In this document: piece after piece, positions 8,699 through 16,676 of the stretch | Numbering within the stretch: the stretch's first letter is position 1 | Layout of the letters: each line of letters begins with the position of its first letter | NCBI GenBank assembly: GCA_049644285.1 | Contig: JBARRP010000305.1 | Span: 1 to 64,000 of the forward strand | From: CAVRXT01 sp049644285 | GTDB taxonomy: Bacteria; Acidobacteriota; Terriglobia; Acidiferrales; UBA7541 | DNA length: 64,000 bases | Direction of reading: 5' to 3' | Position numbers and translations under genes: made by a program | The notes under the pieces: model-generated | What the model was told of the DNA's origin: nothing | What the model saw: the letters and a program-made list of their open reading frames with translations, nothing else | Database searches by the model: none

Positions 8699-8818
8699 TC
8701 CTTGATCGTGAATGTTCTGAATCTGAAGACGGCGCTGTTTTTCTTCGCCTTCCTTCCGCAATTCGTGAACCCGTCGCGCGGCCCCGTTGTCGCCCAAATT
8801 CTCTTTCTCGGTTTGCTT
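8699..8818 (+). pseudogene. LysE/RhtB exporter fragment
   Basis: About 40 codons encode NVLNLKTALFFFAFLPQFV and a following hydrophobic stretch, which is the well-known conserved internal segment of LysE/RhtB amino-acid exporters (NPKTALFF-x-AFLPQF). The remaining roughly 130 N-terminal and 30 C-terminal residues of a LysE protein are absent: upstream lies the DinB gene on the other strand, and downstream the frame passes without a stop into toxin-like sequence. It is therefore a relic, in frame inside a 96-codon reading frame (8678-8968). Confidence 0.7.
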
Positions 8819-8821
8819 TTC

Positions 8822-8968
8822 GCTGCGATCCTGTATTTCGGGGATGCCAAGCGAGTCTTCGTTCTCTTGCACGGCATCGTGAAACGAAGCGCCAAGCTGG
8901 CGGACGAAGACATTCGGCTTGCCGAAACACGGATGCAGCTTCACAACAGGCGTTTCGAAAGGAGATAG
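8822..8968 (+). pseudogene. HigB/Gp49-type toxin, C-terminal fragment
   Basis: The last 47 codons of the 8678-8968 frame encode ILYFGDAKRVFVLLHGIVKR followed by A-x-R-rich helix, matching the C-terminal half of RelE-superfamily HigB (Gp49) toxins, where LLHGF-x-KK and a closing helix of the type EI-x-x-A-x-x-R are conserved. The N-terminal half is missing and replaced in frame by the LysE fragment. The intact antitoxin gene follows 2 nt after its stop. The chimera probably has no toxin activity, though it could be translated. Confidence 0.65.
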
Positions 8969-8970
8969 CC

Positions 8971-9297
8971 GTGGCCACTCGTTGGAATCGTTTCTATGCG
9001 AAACAAATCGAGGATCATCGCCTCAGAAGTCTCGTCGAACAAGAACTCGAGAATCTGCGGTTGGGAGTGCAGATCGCCAAGCTCCGCGAGCAAGAAAAGC
9101 TGAGCCAGACCAAGCGGGCTGCGCTTGCCGACATGAGCGCTCCCAAAATCTCGGCGATCGAGAACGAACCTCGGAATCTGACGATTGCGACTCTGATTCG
9201 CGTCGCGCACGCGTTGGGCAGCAAGGTCGAGATCAAGCTGGTGCCTCAAAAAAAAACCAAGCAGCGTCAAGGTCGACGTTCAGGCCGCACCGCCTGA
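8971..9297 (+). CDS. XRE-family antitoxin (HigA-like)
   Basis: A 109-residue protein with a helix-turn-helix domain at about residues 34-90 (IAKLREQEKLSQTKRAALA, followed by ISAIEN and LIRVAHALGSKVEIKLVP), typical of HigA-type antitoxins encoded directly downstream of HigB. The GTG start at 8971 lies 2 nt after the toxin-fragment stop and its ribosome-binding site AAAGGAG is inside the last toxin codons, as in coupled toxin-antitoxin pairs. Because the toxin gene is truncated, this is now an orphan antitoxin that may still act as a DNA-binding regulator. A basic low-complexity tail (about 92-109) follows the domain. Confidence 0.82.
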   Translation: MATRWNRFYAKQIEDHRLRSLVEQELENLRLGVQIAKLREQEKLSQTKRAALADMSAPKISAIENEPRNLTIATLIRVAHALGSKVEIKLVPQKKTKQRQGRRSGRTA

Positions 9298-9949
9298 TGA
9301 TGCCTCGGGCGCGGAGCCCTCTAACCTCAAACCTCTGCTCTTCTGTCTACGACATGCAACCCCTTGAATTCGCTGACGAGAAGCTGGATGCTCTACACGT
9401 GGAGGCGCGAAATGTCGGAAGCAGCGAACTTGACGGGAAAACGCGTTTGGCTCAGCCCAGACCGCGTGAGGGGCGCGTGCTCTTGTCCAACCCCTAGCGT
9501 CCAGTTTCTACATGTCCCGAGCCACTGCGAGGGAATCCTAAGAATCCTACTCACAACACGAAAACGAATAGAATTCGATCCAACTCATAGAAAACAAAAG
9601 ATACCGGTTTGTTCTGCCCGCAACAAAAACGTACTTTTTCAGATCGTCCAGCGTCCAGACTCGAGCTCCGGTTTTCGGAGTCTGCTCGGTGGTCCCGCAG
9701 TTCCGGGATTCCGGCAAGCCGGAAACTCGGCCGGAGTCCTGGCACCGGACTTCCAGCCTCCGAAACCCTACTCGATACACGAAACAACACAAAACAACAG
9801 TCGCAAACTCACAACTGCAACAAAACACGAAGCTAACCATCTTTTGCCCGATACAAAATCGCATGTTTCTCTGGGGCCGAGTCTTGTCCAGCATCCAGCC
9901 TCTAGAAACCTTGACATCATGGGAAAACGGCCTACGATAGCGAAAAGCA
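9298..9949. other. Gene-free region with AC-rich tracts and an imperfect repeat
   Basis: No convincing coding sequence. From about 9540 to 9930 the plus strand is unusually rich in A and C (ACACGAAAC, ACAAAACAAC tracts), in contrast to the GC-rich surroundings. Two imperfect copies of a 45-55 bp unit containing TGCCCG, an A-rich middle and GTCCAGC-x-TCCAG occur near 9614-9660 and 9845-9898. Between them is a GC-rich block with several short inverted repeats around 9660-9745. A 47-codon frame from 9354 has no family support. Confidence 0.45.
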
Positions 9950-10372
9950 ATGGCTGCACCGGCGCAAAGCGGGATCATCCCGGAAAAGAGCCTTTTCCGG
10001 ATCGGCGAGGTGAGCCGTCTCACCTCCACCAAATCGTTCGTCCTGCGCTACTGGGAGACGGAATTCCCGACGCTTCAGCCGGTGAAAAGCCCGAGCGGGC
10101 ATCGCCTCTACCGCCGCGAAGATATCGAGAGCGTCTTCGAAATCAAGCGGCTGCTTTACGAAGAGGGTTTTACGATTGCCGGCGCCCGGAAGCATCTCGC
10201 CGAGCAGCACGGTCACCCGGGCCACGCCGGCATTGGAGACCCGCAAGCACGGGCTCAGGTTGCGCCCACCCAGGCCGAGCGTCCGGCGCGGCAATCGCGC
10301 GCGCAGCAGAAACTCCTGCTCGATCTCCGCGAAGAACTGCAAGCGATCTTGACCCTTCTCGAACGTGGGTGA
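9950..10372 (+). CDS. MerR family transcriptional regulator
   Basis: A 140-residue regulator with an N-terminal MerR winged-helix domain (FRIGEVSRLT at 16-25, then VLRYWETEFPTLQPVKSPSGHRLYRREDIE), a linker rich in Pro/Gln/Ala and a C-terminal coiled-coil helix (about 115-138) for dimerisation. It lacks an obvious metal-binding Cys set, and resembles the short MerR-like regulators that sit beside a proline tRNA in several bacterial genomes. Target genes are unknown; it is directly followed by tRNA-Pro and surE. Confidence 0.88.
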   Translation: MAAPAQSGIIPEKSLFRIGEVSRLTSTKSFVLRYWETEFPTLQPVKSPSGHRLYRREDIESVFEIKRLLYEEGFTIAGARKHLAEQHGHPGHAGIGDPQARAQVAPTQAERPARQSRAQQKLLLDLREELQAILTLLERG

Positions 10373-10397
10373 TACGCTATTTTGCGGTTGTTGCGGT

Positions 10398-10474
10398 CGG
10401 GACGTGGCGCAGCCTGGTAGCGCGCACGCTTGGGGTGCGTGAGGTCGCTGGTTCGAATCCAGTCGTCCCGACCA
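10398..10474 (+). tRNA. tRNA-Pro (GGG)
   Basis: A complete cloverleaf can be drawn: acceptor stem CGGGACG/CGTCCCG, D arm with AGCCTGGTA, anticodon stem CACGC/GCGTG with loop TTGGGGT (anticodon GGG at 10432-10434), T arm GCTGG-TTCGAAT-CCAGT and an encoded 3' ACCA at 10471-10474. The acceptor C1-G72 pair is typical of bacterial tRNA-Pro. It lies 25 nt after the MerR gene and could be co-transcribed with it. Confidence 0.96.
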
Positions 10475-10550
10475 CTCTCCTCTCCGGTCCCGTGGATCGG
10501 GAGTTCGCAGGCGCCGCTCGACCGCGTGTTTTCGCAAGCTAGCTACATCC

Positions 10551-11312
10551 ATGCCTCATATTCTTATAACCAACGATGATGGAATCGCCGCGCCGGGCTT
10601 GCGGGCGCTCGTCCAGGCGCTAAGCGGCCTGGGCACCGTGAGCGTCGTCGCGCCAAGCCACGAGCGCAGCGCCGCGGCACAATCCCTCACGCTTCGCCAG
10701 CCCATCTATTGCGATCAGGTTGCCGAGCGCGAATGGGCCGTTGAAGGCACGCCCGCCGATGCCATGATCCTCGCATTCCACACGCTCTTGAAGGAGCGGC
10801 CAGACCTGGTCGTTTCCGGCATCAATCGCGGCGGCAACATGGGCGAAAATATTTATTATTCGGGAACGGTAGGCGCGGCGATGGAAGCTGCGATCAACCA
10901 CGTTCCCGCCGTGGCCGTTTCGGTCGCGCATCGCGGCAAGGATCTCGACTATGAGCCCGCGGCGCAATTCACGAAGCGCCTCGCGCCGCTGATCCTCAAA
11001 GAAGGATTGCCGGAGGACGTCATTCTCAACGTGAACGTGCCACACCCGTGGAACGGGAGCGTGCGCTTTACGCGCCAGTCTTCCAAGATCACGCGCAACC
11101 TGCTCAAGCCCGGAGAAGACCCGCGCGGCCGGACATATTACTGGCTGCACGAGCAGGAATTGAAAAACGGCATCGAGCGCGACACCGATTACGCCGCGAT
11201 TCGTGACGGCGCGATTTCCGTCACGCCGCTGCAACTCGACCACACCCACTCCGCTTCTTTGAATCACCTCTCCCACTGGGCCAAACTCCTGCAAGGTCCA
11301 GGGCCCAAATAG
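10551..11312 (+). CDS. surE: 5'/3'-nucleotidase SurE
   Basis: SurE is a metal-dependent phosphatase acting on nucleoside 5' and 3' monophosphates, linked to stationary-phase survival. The 253-residue protein begins with the diagnostic ITNDDGIAAPGLRAL (metal-binding Asp8 and Asp9), has SHERSAA and SGINRGGNMGENIYYSGTVG (Asn and Ser of the active site) and the later VNVPHP motif. Length is normal. The ATG at 10551 has little ribosome-binding sequence. It follows tRNA-Pro by 76 nt; no pcm or nlpD neighbour, unlike in proteobacteria. Confidence 0.95.
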   Translation: MPHILITNDDGIAAPGLRALVQALSGLGTVSVVAPSHERSAAAQSLTLRQPIYCDQVAEREWAVEGTPADAMILAFHTLLKERPDLVVSGINRGGNMGENIYYSGTVGAAMEAAINHVPAVAVSVAHRGKDLDYEPAAQFTKRLAPLILKEGLPEDVILNVNVPHPWNGSVRFTRQSSKITRNLLKPGEDPRGRTYYWLHEQELKNGIERDTDYAAIRDGAISVTPLQLDHTHSASLNHLSHWAKLLQGPGPK

Positions 11313-11509
11313 AACCGCGGAGCCGTCCGTGTACGCGACGCGCAGTCCCGCAAGCGGACAATCCTTCCCAGGCGAACGCGGCAATCACTTATCTAACCGC
11401 TTGCAAAATCAAATCTTAAGAGCGCCTGCCAGTGGAATCAGACTTGCCACGCTACCCAAGAGAATCGGCCTCACGGGACCACCTTTCGGGTGTGCGAACA
11501 GGAGGGACC

Positions 11510-13942
11510 ATGCAGGATTTTCTCTTTGACCTGCGTTACGGCGCGCGCATGCTTCTGAAGAAGCCCGGCTTCACGCTCGCCACCGTTCTGACCTTGGCGC
11601 TTGGGATCGGATCGAACACTGCCATCTTCAGCACCGTCAACGCGCTTCTTCTTCGCCCTTTCACGTTTCCTCAGCTCGACCAACTCGTCCTGATTCAGGC
11701 GCGGTCCGCAAACGGCGATCTTTCGGAGACGCGCCTCGCTCTCGCCGAATTCCTGGACCTGCGCAGCAATACACGCGTGTTTGAGCAAATCGCTGCATAC
11801 CGATTCTGGAATTTCAACTTTGATCTCACCGGGACGGGTGAACCGGAGGGAATCGAGGGTTATCTTGTCTCGCCCAACTTTTTCGATCTCCTCGGAGTTC
11901 GTCCCACCTTGGGTAGCGGCTTCCTTCCCGAAAACGAGGAACCTGGAAGAAACAACGTTGTTCTTCTCAGCTATGGTTTGTGGCAACAGAAATTCGGCGC
12001 CGATCCCGAAGTCGTCGGCAAGGCGTTTCAAATTAACGGCCGCCGCTTCACCATCAGCGGAGTGATGCCGAAGGAATTTCGTTACCCGCTTGGGGGCGAG
12101 ATGTGGGCGCCGCTTCCGATCACGCCGGGCGACAGGGAGCAACACACCCAGACGTTTCTCTTAGCTCTCGGACGGATCAAGCCTGGCTCCGGTGTGAAAC
12201 AGGCACAGGCCGAGCTCGACCAGTTCGCGGCGCGCTGGGCCAAGGAGTATCCCAGGAACAACACCGGCAGGACGCTTTCCCAGTCGCTGGTGAGGCAGGA
12301 GCAATACAAGTTTTCACTGCCGCTTTTTCTGATGCTGCAGGCCGCCGCGGGATTTGTCCTGCTGCTTGCGGGCGCAAACGTCGCCAGCCTGCTGCTCGCG
12401 CGCGCGATCGAACGCGAGAAGGAAATCGCGGTGCGCACGGCACTCGGAGCCAGCCGCTGGCGGCTATTGCGGCTTTTCGTTTGCGAGTCGACGCTGATCG
12501 CGCTCGTTGCCGCCGTCGTGGCTGCCGCCGTCTCGTTCTGGGGAGTCGATGTGATCCGAACGAGCATGCCTGCCGGCGTCGCGAAGTGGGTGGCGGGATG
12601 GAGCCAAATCCGCGTGGACGCCAGAGTCCTAAGCTTCACTTTGGCGCTGGCGGTCTTCGTCGGAATTTTGTTCGCGGTGTTCACCGCGTCCCGGATGTCG
12701 CGCCGTGAATGGAGCAATTCCCTTCGTGAAGGAGGAGCGACAGGAGGTCCCGGGCGTCACCGCGTGCTGGGTGCGCTGGTGGTGATGGAAATGACGGCGG
12801 CGCTGGTCCTGTTGGTCGGTGCAGGCCTCATGGCCAAGGGCTTCATCCATCTGGCCGACGCTTTCAGCGGGCTCGAGCCGGCAAGCGTCGTGAAGATGGA
12901 AATCGCCTTGCCGCATTCCGTCTACGCGGACGACCAAAAGATTGGCGGGTTCCTCGAATGGCTTCTTAAAGATGCTTCGGTGATTCCGGGAGTGCAGTTG
13001 GTCGCGGTGTCGGACAACATTCCGGCGAACAACGCAGATGACTCGAAAGGGGTTTTCAGCATCGCGGGCCGTCCGGCTCTCGCAGCGAGTGATCTCCCGA
13101 GCACCGACTACCAGTCCGTGAGTCCTGCTTTCTTCCGGCTGCTTCACATTCCGGTCGTGCGCGGGCGTGTGTTCGGAAATCAGGATGGTTCCAATGCGCA
13201 GCGCGTCGGCGTCATCAACGAAACCATGGCGCGACGCTTCTGGCCAAAAGACGATCCCATCGGCCGGCAACTCAAGCTGGGCGCGAGCGATTCCGATTCG
13301 CCCTGGCTGACGATCGTCGGAATCGTCGGCGATGTGAAGCAGAATTGGTGGGACCCGCAGCCGCGGCCCACTCTTTACCTCCCTTACCTGCAAGCGCCGC
13401 AGTCATACGTCGATCTCGTTGCACGCACTTCTGCGAATGGCACAGGGATCGCTGCTGCCATCCGCTCGCATATCTTGCGCCAGAACCCGCTGATCGCGGC
13501 GAAGGAAATCCAGATGATGGACGCGGCGATTGCCGATTCCATTGCTCCGATCCACATCATCGGCACGCTCATGATTGTGTTTGGCGTGCTGGCGCTGGTG
13601 CTGGCGGCCGTCGGCGTGTATGGAATCCTCGCGCACAGCGTGGCCGAGCGGACGCACGAAATCGGAATCCGCATGGCGCTCGGCGCGCAGCCGCGCTCCG
13701 TCCTCGGGCTGATTCTCCGCCATGCTTTGAAGCTCGCGGGAATTGGGCTTGCCATCGGCCTGCCGATAGCGTTCGGCCTCAGCCGGGTGATGGCCAGCCA
13801 GCTTTTCGGCATCGTGGCGCTGAATCCGAGCATTCTGGCGGGAATCGTCCTGGTTCTGATCGTGGTCGCGGCGCTGGCGGGGCTGGTGCCTGCCTGGCGC
13901 GCCTCGCGCGTTGACCCGATGATCGCCCTGCGCATGGAATAG
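11510..13942 (+). CDS. MacB/FtsX-type ABC permease, ADOP family
   Basis: The product (810 residues) has the layout of acidobacterial duplicated orphan permeases: an N-terminal membrane segment after LRYGARMLLKKPGFT, a periplasmic MacB-like core (about 45-270), an FtsX domain with transmembrane helices and the EKEIAVRTALGASRWRLLR motif (about 280-400), then a second MacB core and a second FtsX domain with ERTHEIGIRMALGAQPRSV near residues 715-735. No cognate ATPase gene is adjacent, which is normal for this family. Substrate is unknown; relatives act in export or lipoprotein/peptide efflux. The ATG at 11510 is chosen because AGGAGGGA lies 5-6 nt upstream; the frame extends 26 codons further without support. 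Confidence 0.92.
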   Translation: MQDFLFDLRYGARMLLKKPGFTLATVLTLALGIGSNTAIFSTVNALLLRPFTFPQLDQLVLIQARSANGDLSETRLALAEFLDLRSNTRVFEQIAAYRFWNFNFDLTGTGEPEGIEGYLVSPNFFDLLGVRPTLGSGFLPENEEPGRNNVVLLSYGLWQQKFGADPEVVGKAFQINGRRFTISGVMPKEFRYPLGGEMWAPLPITPGDREQHTQTFLLALGRIKPGSGVKQAQAELDQFAARWAKEYPRNNTGRTLSQSLVRQEQYKFSLPLFLMLQAAAGFVLLLAGANVASLLLARAIEREKEIAVRTALGASRWRLLRLFVCESTLIALVAAVVAAAVSFWGVDVIRTSMPAGVAKWVAGWSQIRVDARVLSFTLALAVFVGILFAVFTASRMSRREWSNSLREGGATGGPGRHRVLGALVVMEMTAALVLLVGAGLMAKGFIHLADAFSGLEPASVVKMEIALPHSVYADDQKIGGFLEWLLKDASVIPGVQLVAVSDNIPANNADDSKGVFSIAGRPALAASDLPSTDYQSVSPAFFRLLHIPVVRGRVFGNQDGSNAQRVGVINETMARRFWPKDDPIGRQLKLGASDSDSPWLTIVGIVGDVKQNWWDPQPRPTLYLPYLQAPQSYVDLVARTSANGTGIAAAIRSHILRQNPLIAAKEIQMMDAAIADSIAPIHIIGTLMIVFGVLALVLAAVGVYGILAHSVAERTHEIGIRMALGAQPRSVLGLILRHALKLAGIGLAIGLPIAFGLSRVMASQLFGIVALNPSILAGIVLVLIVVAALAGLVPAWRASRVDPMIALRME

Positions 13943-14100
13943 AGCGCAGCACTCCAGATCTCCTCGCCGGTTCCGGCGGGATAACCAGTATGTGATTCGC
14001 ACGACTTCGTTCCAAGTTGAATCTCGAAGCGTTCCGCTGCAAACTACCGTCGCAATTCACCTCCCGCGATAAGAAAGCGGCAGTCCGGGATCATCCATTC

Positions 14101-15534
14101 GTGGCGTCAGCGAACGTCAGTCTCGCAGCGGCTGAGGCGCAAATTGAGGCGCGCAGCGCCGTGCTTCGTAAAGAGCTCGGCATCACTGATCTGGTGCTGG
14201 CTCAGATTCTGCTCGTGGTGGTTCCCGAGTTTTTCGCCACCGCCGTGAAGGCCGGCTCTTCCCACGTAGTCCTGTGGCTTCTTGCCATGGTGCTATTTTT
14301 TATCCCCCAAGCGCTCGTCGTGAGCCATTTGAATCGGCTGATGCCGCTCGAGGGAGGGCTGTACGAATGGGCGCGGCTGGCGTTCAACGATCAGATCGGG
14401 TTTCTCGTAGCCTGGAATGTATGGCTCACCGTGACCCTCCAGGTGGCGCAAATCGGGCTTGTGACGATGACATACGTCTCGTATGCCATCGGGCCTCAAG
14501 CGGCCTGGGTTGCTTCAAACAAATGGTTTCTTGTTGCCGCGTCTTTTGGGCTCATCGCAGGGATGATGTTTGTGGCGCGTCTCGGGTTGAGCGTCGGCAA
14601 GTGGGTGAGCAATGCTGGAAGCGCGTTCACGGTCGTTACGATCGGGGCGCTCGCTGTGATGCCATTCGGTCTCTTCTGGCATGGGACACTATCGGATTAC
14701 CACCCGCTCCGCTTGGTCTCACCGTCTCCCTCTGTCTTCAGCCTCAGCGTTTTCAGCAAGATGACATTCGGAGCGCTGTCAGGATTCGAGCTCGTGGCCA
14801 TTTTTGCGGGGGAGTCGCGCAGCCCGGGGCGCAACATCGCCCGGTCCATTCTTTTCACCGCGCCGATTATTGCGCTGCTCTACATCCTGGGGACGAGTTC
14901 GATTCTGGCGTTTGTTTCGCCGGACGCCGTAGACGTCATTGGGCCGATCCCGCAGGCGCTCAGCTTGGAATTCCGCTCATTCGGCTTTGCGGGGATCCTT
15001 GTTCCGTGCGCGATTCTCCTGCTGCTCGCGAATTATCTCTGCTCGTACACTCTGTACTTCAGCGCGAACACCCGGCTACCCATGGTCGCGGGGTGGGATC
15101 ATCTGCTGCCCGGCTGGTTTACGCGGCTGCATACCAAATACAAAACTCCGGTCAATTCCATTCTCTTCATGGGAGGAGTCGCCCTGGTTGCCAGCGTGGC
15201 CGTGCTGATCGGAGTCGGCGAACAGGAAGCATTCGCGCAACTGCAAATCTGGACCTGGGCGTTTTACGGGCTGGCCTATCTGGCCATGTTTGCGATTCCG
15301 CTCTTGGCGCGGAAAGACCGAGGAATCCGTCCGGGGCGGTGGCTGCGCGTCGCTGCCAGCTCCGGTTTTTTGGTGACACTGGTGTTTGTCTTGCTGGCGG
15401 TTGTTCCCATCGTTCACGTCGAAAGTGTGCCAGCGTATGCGTGGAAAACCGCCGCAGTTCTCATCGGGACGAACGCCTTGGGCGCAATGCTTTATCACAC
15501 CGGCCGGCGAAGGGCGGCACACGGCCGGGAGTGA
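14101..15534 (+). CDS. APC family amino-acid permease
   Basis: A polytopic inner-membrane protein with about 12 hydrophobic segments, of the amino acid-polyamine-organocation superfamily. The start of the first membrane segment (ELGITDLVLAQILLVVVPEF) and the helix-6 region FGALSGFELVAIFAGESRSP are characteristic. The cargo cannot be read from the sequence; proton-coupled amino-acid uptake is likely. The GTG at 14101 gives 477 residues and starts close to the first conserved block; the frame continues upstream to a TTG at 14017, and neither has a clear Shine-Dalgarno. It is 158 nt after the ADOP gene and probably separate. Confidence 0.85.
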   Translation: MASANVSLAAAEAQIEARSAVLRKELGITDLVLAQILLVVVPEFFATAVKAGSSHVVLWLLAMVLFFIPQALVVSHLNRLMPLEGGLYEWARLAFNDQIGFLVAWNVWLTVTLQVAQIGLVTMTYVSYAIGPQAAWVASNKWFLVAASFGLIAGMMFVARLGLSVGKWVSNAGSAFTVVTIGALAVMPFGLFWHGTLSDYHPLRLVSPSPSVFSLSVFSKMTFGALSGFELVAIFAGESRSPGRNIARSILFTAPIIALLYILGTSSILAFVSPDAVDVIGPIPQALSLEFRSFGFAGILVPCAILLLLANYLCSYTLYFSANTRLPMVAGWDHLLPGWFTRLHTKYKTPVNSILFMGGVALVASVAVLIGVGEQEAFAQLQIWTWAFYGLAYLAMFAIPLLARKDRGIRPGRWLRVAASSGFLVTLVFVLLAVVPIVHVESVPAYAWKTAAVLIGTNALGAMLYHTGRRRAAHGRE

Positions 15535-15652
15535 ACTCGGCTTCCCTCGAGTCGAATCCCTTGAACCGGGCGGCTACGTCTTCTTCCCAGTGGCAATTTG
15601 TTGACACGTCGTTCGGGGCGGGTAGTCACGAATGGAGCAGCGAGGAAGCTGA

Positions 15653-16336
15653 CTACGGATCGGAAAGGAATCGCAGTATCTCGCGTAACAGCCGCTCTCC
15701 CTGATCCGTCGCGAATATAAACTGCGCGTGGGCGGAACCATCGAGGATCACCAACTCTTTCGGGCCAGGGGCTCTCTCGTACTGGTTGCGAATCTTGGGA
15801 AGTCGCAGCGATCCGCTGCCGTCTCGGTCGTCGCGACTCACGATGAACAGTTTGCGGCCCTTCATCTGCTCGGGCTTGTCGATCACGCCGCCTGCCAGCA
15901 GCACCACGCGATCGATCACGCCGGGCTCAGCCTCAACCGACGCTTCGGCGGCCGCGTCGGCGCCAAAGGTTGCCCCTACAACCGATACGGTCTTCGCGCC
16001 GGTCTTGTGAAGGTACTGAACCGCGGCCAACACATCGTACTGCACGCCGTCGTCGCGGGACTTGGATTGGGGTCCGCCGCGCGACTGGCCTCTTCCGCGG
16101 AAGTCGATAGCCAGCGCGCGGTATCCCGCCTTGGCCAGCGCCCGTGCCTGCTTCTCCCAACTGGTTTTGTCGAACCGGCCTCCATGCGCCAGCACGACGC
16201 CGCGGTCACCTTCTCCGTAAACGTCGGCGTAGACGACTCCCCCGTCCTGGGTTGGAAAGGAGACGTGCTCCCGCGCTGCGGAGAACTCCGGGAGAAGAAC
16301 AGTCGCCAGAACCAGGATCGCTCTAAAGGTGAGCAT
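15653..16336 (-). CDS. Secreted alpha/beta hydrolase with altered nucleophile motif
   Basis: A 227-residue protein with an N-terminal signal peptide (MLTFRAILVLATVLLPEFSA). The alpha/beta-hydrolase fold is shown by VVLAHGGRFDKTSW, YRALAIDFRGRGQSRG and a late Asp/His region (IVSRDDRD; DGSAHAQF). The nucleophile elbow, normally G-x-S-x-G, reads GATFGA, so the expected Ser is Thr; the enzyme may be inactive or use Thr. The ATG at 16336 is chosen because it starts the signal peptide. Substrate is unknown. It is convergent with the APC permease gene and transcribed in the same direction as the TonB-dependent receptor upstream. Confidence 0.8.
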   Translation of the reverse strand: MLTFRAILVLATVLLPEFSAAREHVSFPTQDGGVVYADVYGEGDRGVVLAHGGRFDKTSWEKQARALAKAGYRALAIDFRGRGQSRGGPQSKSRDDGVQYDVLAAVQYLHKTGAKTVSVVGATFGADAAAEASVEAEPGVIDRVVLLAGGVIDKPEQMKGRKLFIVSRDDRDGSGSLRLPKIRNQYERAPGPKELVILDGSAHAQFIFATDQGERLLREILRFLSDP

Positions 16337-16676
16337 TGGGGAATTGTACCGCGGACGGAACAGGGATTCGTTAGACAGCTTTCCGGGAACGTGTGTGACC
16401 GAAGTAAAGGACAAGCGCACTGACCGCAGCCGACCGGGTAGTTCCAGAGTCCGAGACCTACCTTGAAGGAATTGTCATACAACGGCAAATCAGCAAGGTG
16501 GTGGTTCGGCAGTCTTGTGGGGCAACGCCGTACTTCCCTTACCTCAAGCGGGAGTGCGGCGATAAATCCATTCGGGCTGTTCGATGCGGACGACGCAAGC
16601 GTCGCCCCTACGGGAATTCATGCGCTCGACCACGGATGTAACTAGATAGCGGGTGGCCGTGCCACAAAACAAACTC
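16337..16676. other. Intergenic region holding a pqqE-tail relic
   Basis: No complete gene. The right half contains a decayed copy of the 3' end of pqqE (annotated separately). The left half (16337-16540) shows no recognisable feature. Confidence 0.5.
16544..16642 (-). pseudogene. Duplicated 3' end of pqqE
   Basis: This 99-bp stretch aligns without gaps to the last 99 bp of pqqE (20371-20469), 85 of 99 bases identical by hand count. Translated on the minus strand it reads VVERMNSRRGDACVVRIEQP followed by EWIYR and a stop at the same place as pqqE (VVERVNSGRGDAGVVRIEPP, EWIYR). Similarity fades a few codons upstream (LVTS versus LVTT), about 25 bp before the receptor stop codon. It lies in direct orientation to pqqE on the other side of the TonB-dependent receptor gene, and most likely marks a duplication or insertion event. 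Confidence 0.85.

Noticed and set aside
9547..10032. 161-codon minus-strand frame with repeated Cys-rich text
   Set aside because: Composition follows the AC-rich intergenic tracts; no start context or family match, overlaps MerR start.
9364..10542. 392-codon plus-strand frame across the MerR gene and tRNA-Pro
   Set aside because: Runs through a tRNA and the MerR gene in another frame; low-complexity, no homology.
14274..15704. 476-codon frame overlapping the APC permease
   Set aside because: Out-of-frame shadow on the same strand as the membrane protein; composition is Arg/Ala-rich without hydrophobic pattern or homology.
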